From the NCBI GenBank assembly GCA_036768485.1, contig JAVLUZ010000154.1:25471637-25535636 (forward strand): 64,000 bases of DNA, in the 5' to 3' direction. A program made the position numbers and the translations under genes. The notes under the pieces are model-generated. The model ran no database searches. It saw nothing but the letters and a program-made list of their open reading frames with translations, and was not told the origin of the DNA. This document shows, piece after piece, positions 22,258 to 32,671 of this stretch. How positions within the stretch are numbered: the stretch's first letter is position 1; every line of letters starts with the position of its first letter. The stretch comes from Mermis nigrescens. Taxonomy: Eukaryota > Nematoda > Enoplea > Mermithida > Mermithidae.

Positions 22258-22688
22258 TAGCTATGAGAGCATATCTGAAGAAGCCATTTGTGCAGTGAAA
22301 AACTAATACTATTATAAGAATTACTTAAAATGGGCCGTCTAGAAAGGAAGAGACTATAAAAAATTCACTTATGGTGTATTTTTAAAGTGATGCATAAAAT
22401 CGCGCGATAAGTGAATGTTTTATTACTGTGAAAGAAAAAATTGGAGTAATAGTTGTAAGAATTTTTGATCACCGATCAATTCTATGCAATGGGTTCAAAA
22501 CAGATATAAGAATCTGCTGAAAATTGGACCCCTTTAAAAAACGCTAACAATCGAAGTATATTCTGAGGCCTCTGAAAAAAACGTGCCTTCACAAAAAACA
22601 CAGTTCATTGGTTCAGAAAAAGGCATTATGAAGAAGCTTTGATGTGTCTGTGTTATAAAGAGGCACGTAACTGTGGGTAGAATGGGGG
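22258..22688. other. Intergenic, nothing recognised
   Basis: AT-rich, no ORF or repeat of note. Confidence 0.5.
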
Positions 22689-22696
22689 GTCCGGAC

Positions 22697-22949
22697 CATA
22701 CATACGTGGGCAGCAAGAAAATTCTGGGGGGGGTGCAAGATTTTTTGAAGGTCGAAAAATGGCCTTAAAAATGGTAGTATGGCGATAAAAACACCATTTT
22801 TCGACGTTGCTCATCAAACACTATCCATTGGCATCAAAAAATTGCGAAAAAAACGAAAAAAATTTCCAAAAATTGAATTCTGGGGGGGGTATTTTGGTTT
22901 CTGGGGGTGTACACCCCTCCCCAAAACCCCCCCCCCACGCCCAGGTGTG
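22697..22949 (-). mobile_element. hAT-type MITE, exact palindromic 8-bp TSD
   Basis: Starts catacatacgtgggcagc and ends cgcccaggtgtg. Flanked by GTCCGGAC on both sides (22689-22696, 22950-22957). Contains G and C runs able to form G-quadruplexes. Confidence 0.88.
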
Positions 22950-22957
22950 GTCCGGAC

Positions 22958-24894
22958 CCCTCCGAAATTCAGAAAAATCGGAAAATAGGACTTTTTAAAC
23001 GTTATTTTGTGCTATTTTTGCCTTTTTTTGGCTTAGTCCCCCCTCCCCGAAATTGATATTTGGTGTTGGTCTCCGCAAAAGAGGACGGCCAGCTACGTGC
23101 CTGATTTAAAACTGATTTACAGTTTGTTTCGCATAACTTCGTGCATAAATCTTATCGGCAATAGGCCGAGGTTTACGATTATTATTTATCAGATAAATGC
23201 TTTAATTCCAATCTGTCATCTTATTGTCGGAGATCGTTTTAAAATTTATGACCGAACTTGTGTGAAAACAGACTATACTTGAACAATTTTTAAATTCTAA
23301 AAAGACGACCTATGTCTCCTGGACCAAGAGATGAGTTTCCATTTGAGCAATCGCGGAACGCCAGATCGGAAGCTTTCACTGATCCACATCCTGGTCAGAA
23401 TGGAATAACATGTTCAGAAAACATTGCATCGCAAAATATAAAAAGGAGGAAATAAAGCAGAAATTACTACTTTACACCGCTCTTTCAAGTGTTGGTTCAA
23501 CGCTCCAGGAATAAGAAAACTTTTGACTGATTCATTTTTTCATTTTTATGCCTAATAGTGTACACACATATATACATATATAAGGACCTGCATCGTGGTT
23601 AAAAGTATATGGTTAATCGTTGCTCGTTTTAATCTGACGCATGACAAATGGTTTGATTAATAATTGTGCAATCATCCTCAATTGTAGGATTTATAGTTGG
23701 TATTGTGTAAATTTTGCGCCTTTTATTTATGTACCCAACGATTTTTGGACGTTTTAAGCCGGGATTAATCGTTTGCGTGGTACATTGATCCATTCTTACA
23801 CTTTCAGTTTGCGAGAACAAAAATTCTCTAAAGCAGCCGCAGTGGTGTGAAACAGGCTTTACAGTTTTTTGTATAAAGTGTGTAATTAGTATGAGTTTTG
23901 TAGCCATGCAAGCCAACGTTATGGTTTTTGAAACGTTTAAATCGACTACTATAAAAGTGATGCGAACTACGACAGAATCTAAAATAGTGCCTACATATAA
24001 TTCAGGGATGTATCGAATGTTAAGCTACTTTTTGTGTGGCCCATAATTTTGCGGAGATTTAATTTAGTAAAGACAGCTGTCGAATATTTGAGGCATCACA
24101 CGTGGGAGTTTTTTTCACGAAAGTGTCACTCAGGTAACATCAAACGGGCAGGATTACCAAGTTGGGGTTCCCCCTTCCCGTTGAGGGTTTTTCGAAGCCG
24201 TTGGAGGCGTTTTAATGATTGAGGTTTATCTGCGCCTATGCTTAACCATTGGTTGGGATTTTTTAAGGCAGTGTGAGTTAGAATTGGGGTTTTTTTGAAA
24301 AGGGTACTTGGCCCCTGCAAGCGGGTTCGCATACACAACTCAACCATTAAGCGCGCTTCATGCTTTGATTCTTCGATGGGTGATTTCGGTTTACTTCATT
24401 AATTAGTATGTTGAAGCTTTACACTAGGCGTATATAATAATTTTATCAATAATATAATGCGTAAAGCAGATTTATGTACTGAATGGCATTTTGAGCTGAC
24501 ATTTCGATTACAAAATTAGCTATTGGCACAAATTTTTCATGAAAATTGAATTGAATTCAGCGTTTCGTATATCAAATGTATTTTAGTTTTTGATTTCGCG
24601 ATATTACATCGCGAAATAAGCAATTTATCACTTTTCAGAAATATTTGAGCTTTTGCCATGTGTGCTGTTTAGCGGTTTTATGCATCATTCGACAGTTACA
24701 TGTGGGCGTGGGAATTCTGTAGCCAGAATAGAATCGTAGAATCCAGTGCACCCCAGAGTTGATTGTTTACGTTGTTTTCGCGACTTTGCCTCATCAGACC
24801 CCAAGAATTTGGTGTCCATGTTATATGTACGTTTATCTGAATTATTAGCACAATTCGAGGCCATGTATTCTCATTGGCCTGAGATAGCCTGGGG
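22958..24894. other. Intergenic with one weak ORF
   Basis: No repeat element was delimited. Contains the ORF at 23629-23907. ORFs near 24034-24347 overlap on both strands and look like chance. Confidence 0.45.
23629..23907 (-). CDS. Hypothetical 92-residue ORF
   Basis: ATG at 23907 (MATKLILITHFIQK). The composition is mixed and not low-complexity, with a basic stretch (GLKRPKIVGYINKRRK) and an end rich in Ile, Asp and Thr. No family recognised and no neighbour to support it. It could be part of an exon or chance. Confidence 0.2.
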   Translation of the reverse strand: MATKLILITHFIQKTVKPVSHHCGCFREFLFSQTESVRMDQCTTQTINPGLKRPKIVGYINKRRKIYTIPTINPTIEDDCTIINQTICHASD

Positions 24895-25082
24895 CCGCTT
24901 GAAATACTCGAGCTTAAGCTCGAGCTCGCGATCATCTCGAACTTTTTTACCGATCACGCGATCATCGGTTGCAATGCAATGCCTAGGATTTAAGCTCGAG
25001 CTCAGTTGATTGCGACGTCAGACTTAAGCTCTCAGCTTAAGATTAAGTCCGAGCTTGAGCTTAAGCTCGAGCGGATTGTAAT

Positions 25083-25356
25083 CACACTTGGGCGTGGGTG
25101 GGGATTCGGCGTATGCACCCTCCAGAAGGCCAAATACCCCCCCCCCCCCAAAAAAAAACAAAATATGTCCCAGAAATTAATTTTTGAAATTTTTCCATTG
25201 TTTTTTCGCAAATTATTGGTGCCAATGGATAGTGCTCGATGAGAAACGTAGAAAAATGGTCTTTTTCGCCATACCATACCACCAATTTTTAGACCATTTT
25301 TTGACCTTCGAAAATCTTGCACGCATCCCCCAGAATTTTTATGCTGCCCACCTATG
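25083..25356 (+). mobile_element. hAT-type MITE, 7/8 TSD
   Basis: Starts cacacttgggcgtgggtggg, ends gcccacctatg. Flanks are ATTGTAAT and ATTGCAAT (25075-25082, 25357-25364). Confidence 0.85.
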
Positions 25357-25863
25357 ATTGCAATATTATTTCCTTCAAATCAAGCTCGACGTCGATCAGC
25401 GCTGTTTTATACTTAAATCTACTGACTATCAGGCTTAAACTCAAGCTCTATGTACATTTAGCGATTCTGAAACGTATTTAGGCCCCCAAATGTTTGTCAA
25501 AAATGATGTTTCAAATGATTAAAATAATCTTGAGAGATTTCAGCATTGTACGAGTGTATACAAGGAGATTATAAAAAATTCTGCGAAAATAATAAATTAA
25601 AAAATTAAATTAAAGTTTAGGTACATGCAGTTTTGTCAGTTTAAAATTAATTTAGCGATTTTTAAAAAACTTGAATGCGGAACATAAAGACATAAATAAG
25701 ATTCTTGAAACTCAAAAATTTAAATCAAAAATTAGTACAAAAAAATAAAATTAATAAAAAATAACTTTGATAATGAAAAATTAAAATTTAAAACTTATGC
25801 ATTGTACATAGCCATGTGCATTAGCGCATTAAATATTTCAAATTCAAGGTATCTCGCTGCACA

Positions 25864-26139
25864 CACACCTGGGCGTGGGGGGGGTTTGGGGGGGGTATGC
25901 ACCCCCCAGAAACCAAAATACCCCCCCCCCCAGAAATCAAAATACCCCCCACCCCAGAATTCGATTTTTGAAAATTTTTTTTCGTTTTTTTCGCAATTTT
26001 TTGATGCCAATGGATAGTGCTTGATGAGAAACGTCGAAAAATGGTGTTTTTATCGCCATACCACCATTTTTAAGGCCATTTTTCGACCTTCGAAAAAATC
26101 TTGCACCCCCCCCCAGAATTTTCTTGCTGCCCACGTATG
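25864..26139 (+). mobile_element. hAT-type MITE, partial TSD
   Basis: Starts cacacctgggcgtggggggg, ends gcccacgtatg. Flanks GCTGCACA and GTTGCACC agree at 6 of 8 positions. Confidence 0.82.
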
Positions 26140-26406
26140 GTTGCACCCATTCAAAAACACTCACATGTGACGTCATTATATAAATGTTGGTATATATTGC
26201 ACTGTTCTTTAGGTCGCCTTGTTAATGTGTACTGAGCTCAAGCTTAAGCTCGAGCTTAAGCTCAATCTTAACTGCTCGAGCTCCGTTGATCGCCAGGCGG
26301 AGAAAAATATTGCAACTGGTCTCTACTTCGCGATCAGCTGAGCTCGACATGTAGTACTTAAGCTCGAGCTCGAGCTTAAGCTTAAGCTTAAGCAAGGTAT
26401 TGCAAC

Positions 26407-26670
26407 CATCGGTGGGCAGCATTAAAATTCTTGAGGAGGGTGCTAGATTTTTCAAAGGTCAAAAAATGATCCTAAAAATGGTGGTATGGAGTAAAAACAC
26501 CATTTAGCAACCTTCTCATCAAGCACTATCCATTGGCATCAAAAAATTTGGAAAAAAAACAAAAAATTCCAACAATTGAATTAGGGGTATGTTGGTTTCT
26601 TAAAGAAAGGTATTCGGCCTTCTGTGGGTGCATACCCCATAAACCTCCCCTTCCCCCACACCCACGTGTG
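26407..26670 (-). mobile_element. hAT-type MITE, exact 8-bp TSD
   Basis: Starts catcggtgggcagcattaaa, ends cacccacgtgtg. Flanked by ATTGCAAC (26399-26406, 26671-26678). Confidence 0.86.
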
Positions 26671-26678
26671 ATTGCAAC

Positions 26679-27475
26679 TGGACCCCGTTGAATGCGATGA
26701 TAGTATTTCATTTTTATGCAAGTTTCACCGAAAATCGAATCGGATTTTTATTTCAAATTTGTTATTCAGTTTTTTTGAATTTTTTCTCCAATTCATTTAC
26801 ATCGAATGATGTTCTTTCATCATTCGAGACTGTCTATACGTGAAGTTTTGCCAAAAGTTATCTTGGATGCGCGGGCGAAAAGATGAAAAAGCGAAAATAT
26901 TTTCAGTCTTTATATTTTTTCAGGGAAAAATGGCAGCAAGTTATTTTCAAAACTTTGAAAACTGACCGACTTCCGAACTCATACAACATCGTTCATTGAC
27001 GTCACATGTCTAAATATGCCTCCACTGTCTTATTTATATTCATGAACAATTTTCTCAAAAGTAAACTTTTTGCCAATAAAATAGTGGGCGAAGATCCCCT
27101 AATCGGCCGTTCTGCCACTAAATAAACGTCGACCCGTTAAAATAAGGTTACGGAATAAATATTAATTAATCATTAATAATCGTTAGCAATCTTGCCTCGC
27201 AAATCTTAATGTCAGTATTATCGCAAATTAGTCAAATTCTGTACTAAAATGTCAAATTTAGAACTCGTGAATAATTTCGTCAAAATTCGTTACATAAGTT
27301 GATTGATGTCGTCCTTCAAACTATAAATATTAATGTAATTTATTCAATATTACTAGCGTTGAGCTAATTACCTTTTGTAGGAATTTGATTACCCAGTTTT
27401 TAAGTGCATTTTATTTAATTATTATTGACAATTATTACATTTAATTCAATGATAAATTTTTGATAGCAATCATAC
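26679..27475. other. Intergenic, no gene seen
   Basis: AT-rich. A block near 26840-27260 is similar to 30560-30790 ('acaacatcg..ttgacgtcac', 'aataaatattaattaatcat'), so it is probably another dispersed repeat. Confidence 0.45.
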
Positions 27476-27957
27476 ATGGAAGCATGAAAATTTTGGGGGA
27501 GGTCAAGCCCAAAATTTTTTTCGAAAGTCCCTCTTTAGGGCTTAAAACGGTGGTTACGAGTCAAAACACTGTTTTCTGACATTTCAGACAATTCTCGTTC
27601 TTTTTAAAACATAAAGAGGTTACAAATTTCGAAAAATCGGAAAATTAAGTAAATTGAACAGAATTTAGTACAAAATTGTGGAATCCGGACAATTGGTAGG
27701 AAAACAATTCGTAGGAGGACAACTGGTAGGATGACAATTCGTAGGAAGACAATTTGTCGTATAGGTCAATTGGTAGGATACCAACTAGTAGGTATCGTAT
27801 GCACATAATCGTAGGTGGCAAAAAGTGCAGTAAAGTAAACAAGAGGTAAAAATGGGTTGATTTCGGTCAAAATGTCACAGTGGTCAAAATCATTTACGGT
27901 TAAATGTCAGGAGAGTTGTGGTCGCTATTTTTCATGATTTCGTTGACTTGTTGCTAA

Positions 27958-28170
27958 ATGACCGAATTTTACTTGACTGAGCGTGGAAAAAGAAAGCTAT
28001 GTTTTGACGGATATGCTTACAATCGAGAAGCTGATAGCAATGATAAAACTTACTGGACTTGCGAAAAACGTACGACATGCAAAGCTAGGGCACATACTGA
28101 CTTTGATGCCGAGCATGGCGACAGAGTAACAATCCGGGGAAATCATTCCCATGCACAGCAATTTTTTTGA
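27958..28170 (+). CDS. FLYWCH zinc-finger protein fragment of transposon
   Basis: 70 residues from ATG 27958. Residues 14-65 fit the FLYWCH finger: Y32-W33-x-C35, C41, then H63-x-H65 as zinc ligands, with the usual KARAH stretch after the second Cys. FLYWCH fingers occur at the start of many Mutator-like transposases, where they bind DNA. Here the protein stops at QQFF, before any catalytic domain. The hAT MITE 110 bases downstream may have displaced the rest, or the element may be an internal-deletion derivative. It could still encode a small DNA-binding protein. Confidence 0.75.
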   Translation: MTEFYLTERGKRKLCFDGYAYNREADSNDKTYWTCEKRTTCKARAHTDFDAEHGDRVTIRGNHSHAQQFF

Positions 28171-28281
28171 GTAGCGAAAGCTTGGACTACTTTGAAATCA
28201 ATTGACCACACATGTAACCGGGGGATGGGGCATCGCCCCACCTAAGATGGGTCCGTCTCCCCCACTCCCAACCGTCCGGAC

Positions 28282-28516
28282 CACACCTGGGCGTGGGGGT
28301 TTGGGGGGTATGCACCCTCCGAGAAACAAAAATACCCCCCAGAATTCAATTTTTAAAAATTTTTTTCGTTTTTTTCGCAATTTTTTGATGCCAATGGATA
28401 ATGCTCGATGAGAAACGTCGAAAAATGGTGTTTTTCGCCATACCACCATTTTTAAGGCAATTTTTTGACCTTTGGAAAATCTTGTACCCCCAGAATTTTC
28501 TTGCTGCCCATGTATG
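28282..28516 (+). mobile_element. hAT-type MITE nested in Mutator-like element
   Basis: Starts cacacctgggcgtgggggtt, ends gcccatgtatg. Flanks are GTCCGGAC and GTCCGGGC (28274-28281, 28517-28524). It inserted after the surrounding 27680-28800 element. Confidence 0.85.
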
Positions 28517-29176
28517 GTCCGGGCTCGAGAAAAAACATGAAATTTTTAGCGATTTTTCGCAATTTTTGGGCCAAAATCGCACAATAATAAAAAATATCGC
28601 CCAGAAGCCCATAGCTCTGGTCGCATTGACCCTCTCCTTCATCTGAGCATGATTTTTGTGCTGTTCGTGTGTGATTAAGCTTCATATAATTTGATTTCAT
28701 TTATCGTGGTAGTGCATCCTACGAATTGTCCTCCGACCAATTGTCCTATCCTACCAGTTGTCGTCCTACCAATTGTCTTCCTACGAATTGTCCTAAACCC
28801 CAAAATTGTATATAAGTGCGCGGAGCGCCGGAAATTCGGGACTTTTGAGCCAAAAAAAGCTGAAAACGCTTAAAAGGGAACATTTTCACACATTTTTACG
28901 AAAAACTGGCAGTTCTGGGGAAGGGTCGCAGTCATTTTGCGGAGGGCGGGGTGGGGGTCAGTTGTCATTCTGGGGAGAGAGTTGAAATGAAACCCCTCCA
29001 CCCATGAACGCGTATAATATTAATACTAGTTTGCTTAATATAACGTTAATCCAGTCGTACTCTTAGATAAAAATAAATTATTGGCAACCTTTCTGACTTA
29101 TTTTTGTACTTTCTGGATAAGTATCAATAAACTGGATTCGAACTAATAAATTAATATTGTAGAAGGTTACGGTGTT

Positions 29177-30365
29177 TAAAAACGGTGCATTAGCAAAAGA
29201 GGTATACTGTAATGTTTATTTGCTTGCCTGCTAGAATTTTATTACACGATAAAGATTTCTTCTACGAGTGTGTTGAGAGCTTTTCTCCTAAAACTACTTA
29301 CTCCGACTTTTAGCGCAAAAATTTTTTGAAGATTTTCGCCTAAATAGTGATATCTGACGGATATATTGCACGCTTAAAAGCAATTTTTTAGCCTGATGGA
29401 AACATCTGTCAACAAGAAATCAATGACTTTATCGATCAGTTCCGCGCACACCTGGGCATGGGGGGAATTTAGGGTATGCACCCCCCTGAGAAACTAAAAT
29501 CCCCCCCAGAAATCAAAATACCCCCTAAAATTCAATTTTTAAAATTTTTCCGTTTTTTTCGCAATTTTTTATGTTAACGGATAGTGCTTGATGAGAAACG
29601 TCGAAAAATGGTGTTTTTTCGCCATACCACCACACCTGGGCGTGGGGGTTTGAGGGGGTATGCACCCCCCAGAAACCAAAATAACCCCCAGAAATCAAAA
29701 TACCCCCCCCCAGAATTCAATTTTTGAAAATTTTTTTTGTTTTTTTCGCAATTTTTTGATGCCAATGGATAGTGCTTGATGAGAAACGTCGAAAAATGGT
29801 GTTTTTATCGCCATACCACCATTTTTATGGCCATTTTTCGACCTTTCAAAAAAATCTTGCACCCCCAGAATTTTCTTGCTGCCCACGTATGCATACCACC
29901 CTTTTTAAGGCAATTTGTTGACCTTTGAAAAATCTCGCACCCCCAGAATTTCCTTGCTGCCCACGTATGGTTCCGCGGCTGTTCAAAACTGTCTGTCGAA
30001 GTTGATAGTGGTTATTGCGAGTCCATTGCAACGATGCAGCAAAACTGTTTTAATGCGTCAAATGAAAATTCTCACATTTTTGTTAACGTTTGTGTCTCTC
30101 AACGCTAAAAATTTCAGCAGTCTGCATGTATTCTTTAAAAAAATCAGTGATTGTCTCACTTTTCGCAGAAAATCTTTTCTTGAAAACTTTTGCGCCAAAA
30201 CTCGAATTTTGCAGTTTAAGGAGAAAAGCTCCGGATTTGGAACGAACGCTTTCTTTTTCATAAAATTCTTGCCAAACAAGCAAACAAACAATGGTCAACA
30301 CTCTGGTAAAGTTTCAATTGCTAATTTCGAGTACGTGTTACAGTATACCATTTTTAGTAGTGTAC
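29177..30365. mobile_element. Inverted-repeat element related to 3999-4744
   Basis: Left end acggtgcattagcaaaagag then gtatactgtaatg; the inverse of the right end (gttacagtataccattttta) matches. The interior shares the 'gcgcaaaaattttttgaag' type block with 4160-4200. It is split by the composite MITE at 29447-29969. The 156-residue ORF at 29915-30385 crosses both elements and is not a gene. Confidence 0.65.
29447..29969 (+). mobile_element. Composite hAT-type MITE within one TSD
   Basis: Three partial MITE units in tandem (29447-29633, 29634-29894, 29895-29969), all plus-oriented, but only one flanking duplication: GTTCCGCG at 29439-29446 and 29970-29977. It therefore moved or was rearranged as one unit. 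Confidence 0.8.
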
Positions 30366-30999
30366 CCTTTTTATACACCCTATAAATTAGTCTAAATCAG
30401 CATCGTTATTGAAATCAAATCTCCATATTGTATTGTATGAACACTTCATTGAAAAGAATAATTAAAAATTATCCCAAATAAAGCAATATTTACAATTGAA
30501 ATAACTAAGAGCTATAAATCATAATCGTTTCGAAAATCAAAATTGTTAGAATTTTTCAAGTTACGCATGGCGTTTTTTCTAATTTGCAGCAATGGAAAAT
30601 TCGAGAAGTGATCTGACTTCGGATCCACTACAAAACATCGCGTTCTGACATCACGCGTAAAAACCTCAGTCCCAAACTCGGTCTGTCAATAAATAAACAT
30701 CGATCTATTGAAACAAAAATTATACAATAAATATTAAATACTCATTTATCATCCTTAGCAATTTTTCGCGCTTACACTTATTTGATCAAATTCTGATTTG
30801 AGAGCCTGACATGCACGTGATGCGGGACCTTGCTTAACCCCAGGACACTAAAATTTCAACTAAGTCGCGGGGGAGAGTGATCTGATATTTCCCGCCATGA
30901 TGAACAGTATAATGGTATTTAAGTATCTTTCCCATGGCAAAACGACACATGTAAATATGCGTACATTTCGATGGCGATGAGTCTTGAGGATCTTTTATA
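30366..30999. other. Intergenic, repeat-like
   Basis: Shares blocks with 26840-27260 in the same order. No gene seen. Confidence 0.45.
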
Positions 31000-31250
31000 G
31001 AATAAATGGTGATGTCTACAACAGCCCCACCAGTCCCAACAGCCACACCGTCCTAACAGCCCCACCGTCCTAACAGCCCCACCGTCCCAACAGCCCCACC
31101 AAAATCCCAACAGCCCCACCCGTCCCAACAGCCCCACCGTCCCAATAGCCACACCAAAAATTCAACAGCCCCACCAACTTAACAGCCCCACCAATCCCAA
31201 GAGCCCCACCGCCACCGTAACAACTGCCCCACCAGTCCCAAGAGCCCCAC

Positions 31251-31511
31251 CACACATGGGCGTGGGGGGTTTGGGGGTATGCACCCCCCAGAAGTTGAAA
31301 TACCCCCCCCAGAAATCAAAATACCCCCCCCCCCAGAAAATTTTTTTTTGCTTTTTTTAGCAATTTTTTGATGCTATTGGATAGAGCTTGATGAGAAACG
31401 TCGAAAAATGGTGTTTTTTCGCCATACCAATTTTTGACCTTTAAAAATTTTTTCACCCCTTCCAGAAATCTTTTTTCACCCCCCCCAGAATTTTGGCGCT
31501 GCTCACGAGTG
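31251..31511 (+). mobile_element. hAT-type MITE inside minisatellite element
   Basis: Starts cacacatgggcgtggggggt, ends gctcacgagtg. Flanks are minisatellite sequence with no exact duplication. Confidence 0.8.
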
Positions 31512-31577
31512 AGTTTCCACCAATCCCAGCAGTTCCACCGTTCCAGCAGTCCTACCATTCCAACAGTCGCACTGTCC

Positions 31578-31937
31578 CAACCACACATAAGCGTGGGGAG
31601 GGGATGTTTAGAGTTTAACCCCCAACCCGAAATTCTGGAAATCTCCTAAATTATGGTAGACCCCAGAATTCTATTTTTAGCACATTTCTCGGTTTCGTTA
31701 CCCCACTGGGCGTGGGGGAGGTTTAGGGTATACATCCCCTCGAGTAACCAAAATAACCCCAGAATTCAATTTTTTGAATTTTTTGTTTTTTTTTCACAAT
31801 TTTTTGATGCCAGTGGATAGTGGTTGATGAGAAACGTCGAAAAATGTTGTTTTCCTCGCCATACCACCATTTTTAAGGCCATTTTTTGACCTTTGAAAAA
31901 TCTTGCACCCCCAGAATTTTCTTGCTGCCGACGTATG
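31578..31937 (+). mobile_element. Two adjoining MITE fragments
   Basis: A short-subfamily fragment (31578-31703, 'cacacataagcgtgggg') is followed by a full-type copy from cactgggcgtgggggagg (31704) to ctgccgacgtatg (31937). Confidence 0.72.
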
Positions 31938-32671
31938 CTGGTGGGGCTGTTGGGACGGTAGGGCTGTTCAGATGGTGGGGCTGTTGGGACGGTGGGACTG
32001 TTGGGATTGGTGGGGCTGTTGGGATTGGTGGGGCTGTTGGGATTGGTGGGGCTGTTGGGATTGGTGGGGCTGTTGGGATTGGTGGGGCTGTTGGGATTGG
32101 TGGGGATGTTGGGATTGGTGGGGCTGTTGGGATTTGTGGGGCTGTTGGGATTGGTGGGCTGTTGGGATTGGTGGGGCTGTTGGGATTGGTGGGGCTGTCG
32201 GGATTGGTGGGGCTGTTGGGATTGGTGGGGCTGTTGGGATTGGTGCGGCTGTTGGGATTATTGGTGGGGCTGTTGGGACGGTGGGACTGATGGGACTGGG
32301 TGGTTCTTGAGACTGGTGGGGCTGTTGGGATTACTGTTGGGCTGTTGGGACGGTGGGGCTATTGGGATAGTGGGGCTGTCGGGACGGTGGGGCTGTTGGG
32401 ACGAGTGGGGCTGTTGGGATTATTGGTGGGGCTGTTGGGACGGTGGGACTGATGGGACTGGTGGGGTTCTTGAGACTGGTGGGGCTGTTGGGATTATTGT
32501 TGGGCTGTTGGGACGGTGGGGCTATTGGGATAGTGGGGCTGTCGGGACGGTGGGGCTGTTGGGACGAGTGGGGCTGTTGGGATTTTTGGTGGGGCTGTTG
32601 GGACGGTGGGGCTGTTGGGACGGTGGGGCTGTTTGGACTGATGGGCCTGTTGAGACACAATCGAATAAATG

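Larger units (their letters stand above)
24895..26398. repeat. Element with AAGCTCGAGCTT-type repeat arms
   Basis: Both ends are built from short palindromic units of AGCTTAAG and CTCGAG: the left arm at 24900-25075, the right arm at 26228-26396. Three G/C-run MITEs lie in or beside it (25083, 25864, 26407). Outer borders and duplication were not resolved. Confidence 0.5.
27680..28800 (+). mobile_element. Mutator-like element with tandem-repeat ends and FLYWCH ORF
   Basis: Flanked by exact CAAAATTGT (27671-27679, 28801-28809). The left end holds about six copies of a 14-17 base unit (acaattcgtaggaag and variants, 27686-27800). The right end holds about five inverted copies (28713-28795). The interior carries a FLYWCH zinc-finger ORF (27958-28170) and a nested MITE (28282-28516). 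A 9-bp duplication plus a FLYWCH domain point to the Mutator-like superfamily. No DDE transposase is present, so the element is non-autonomous. Confidence 0.85.
27476..28960 (+). repeat. Older dispersed family copy split by a transposon
   Basis: Bases 27476-27679 and 28801-28960 together make one continuous copy of the family seen at 7895-8290: 'cttaaaacggtggttacgag' and 'aaaacataaagagg' on the left, 'gtgcgcggagcgccgg' and 'gaaaacgcttaaaaggg' on the right. The split is exactly at the 9-bp duplication of the 27680-28800 element. Confidence 0.8.
31009..32662. mobile_element. Transposon with inverted minisatellite arms
   Basis: Flanked by exact GAATAAATG (31000-31008, 32663-32671). The left arm (31017-31250 and 31512-31577) is an array of ccccaccgtcccaacag units of 17-18 bases. 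The right arm (31938-32650) is the same unit inverted (ggtggggctgttgggac or gtggggctgttgggattg). The outermost bases also match inverted ('tgtctacaacagccccacca' against 'tgtctcaacaggcccatca'). Two or more MITEs are nested in the middle. ORFs such as 31992-32696 are translated repeat. Confidence 0.82.

Noticed and set aside
29915..30385. 156-residue ORF
   Set aside because: Crosses a MITE end, its duplication and the interior of another element; no recognised similarity.
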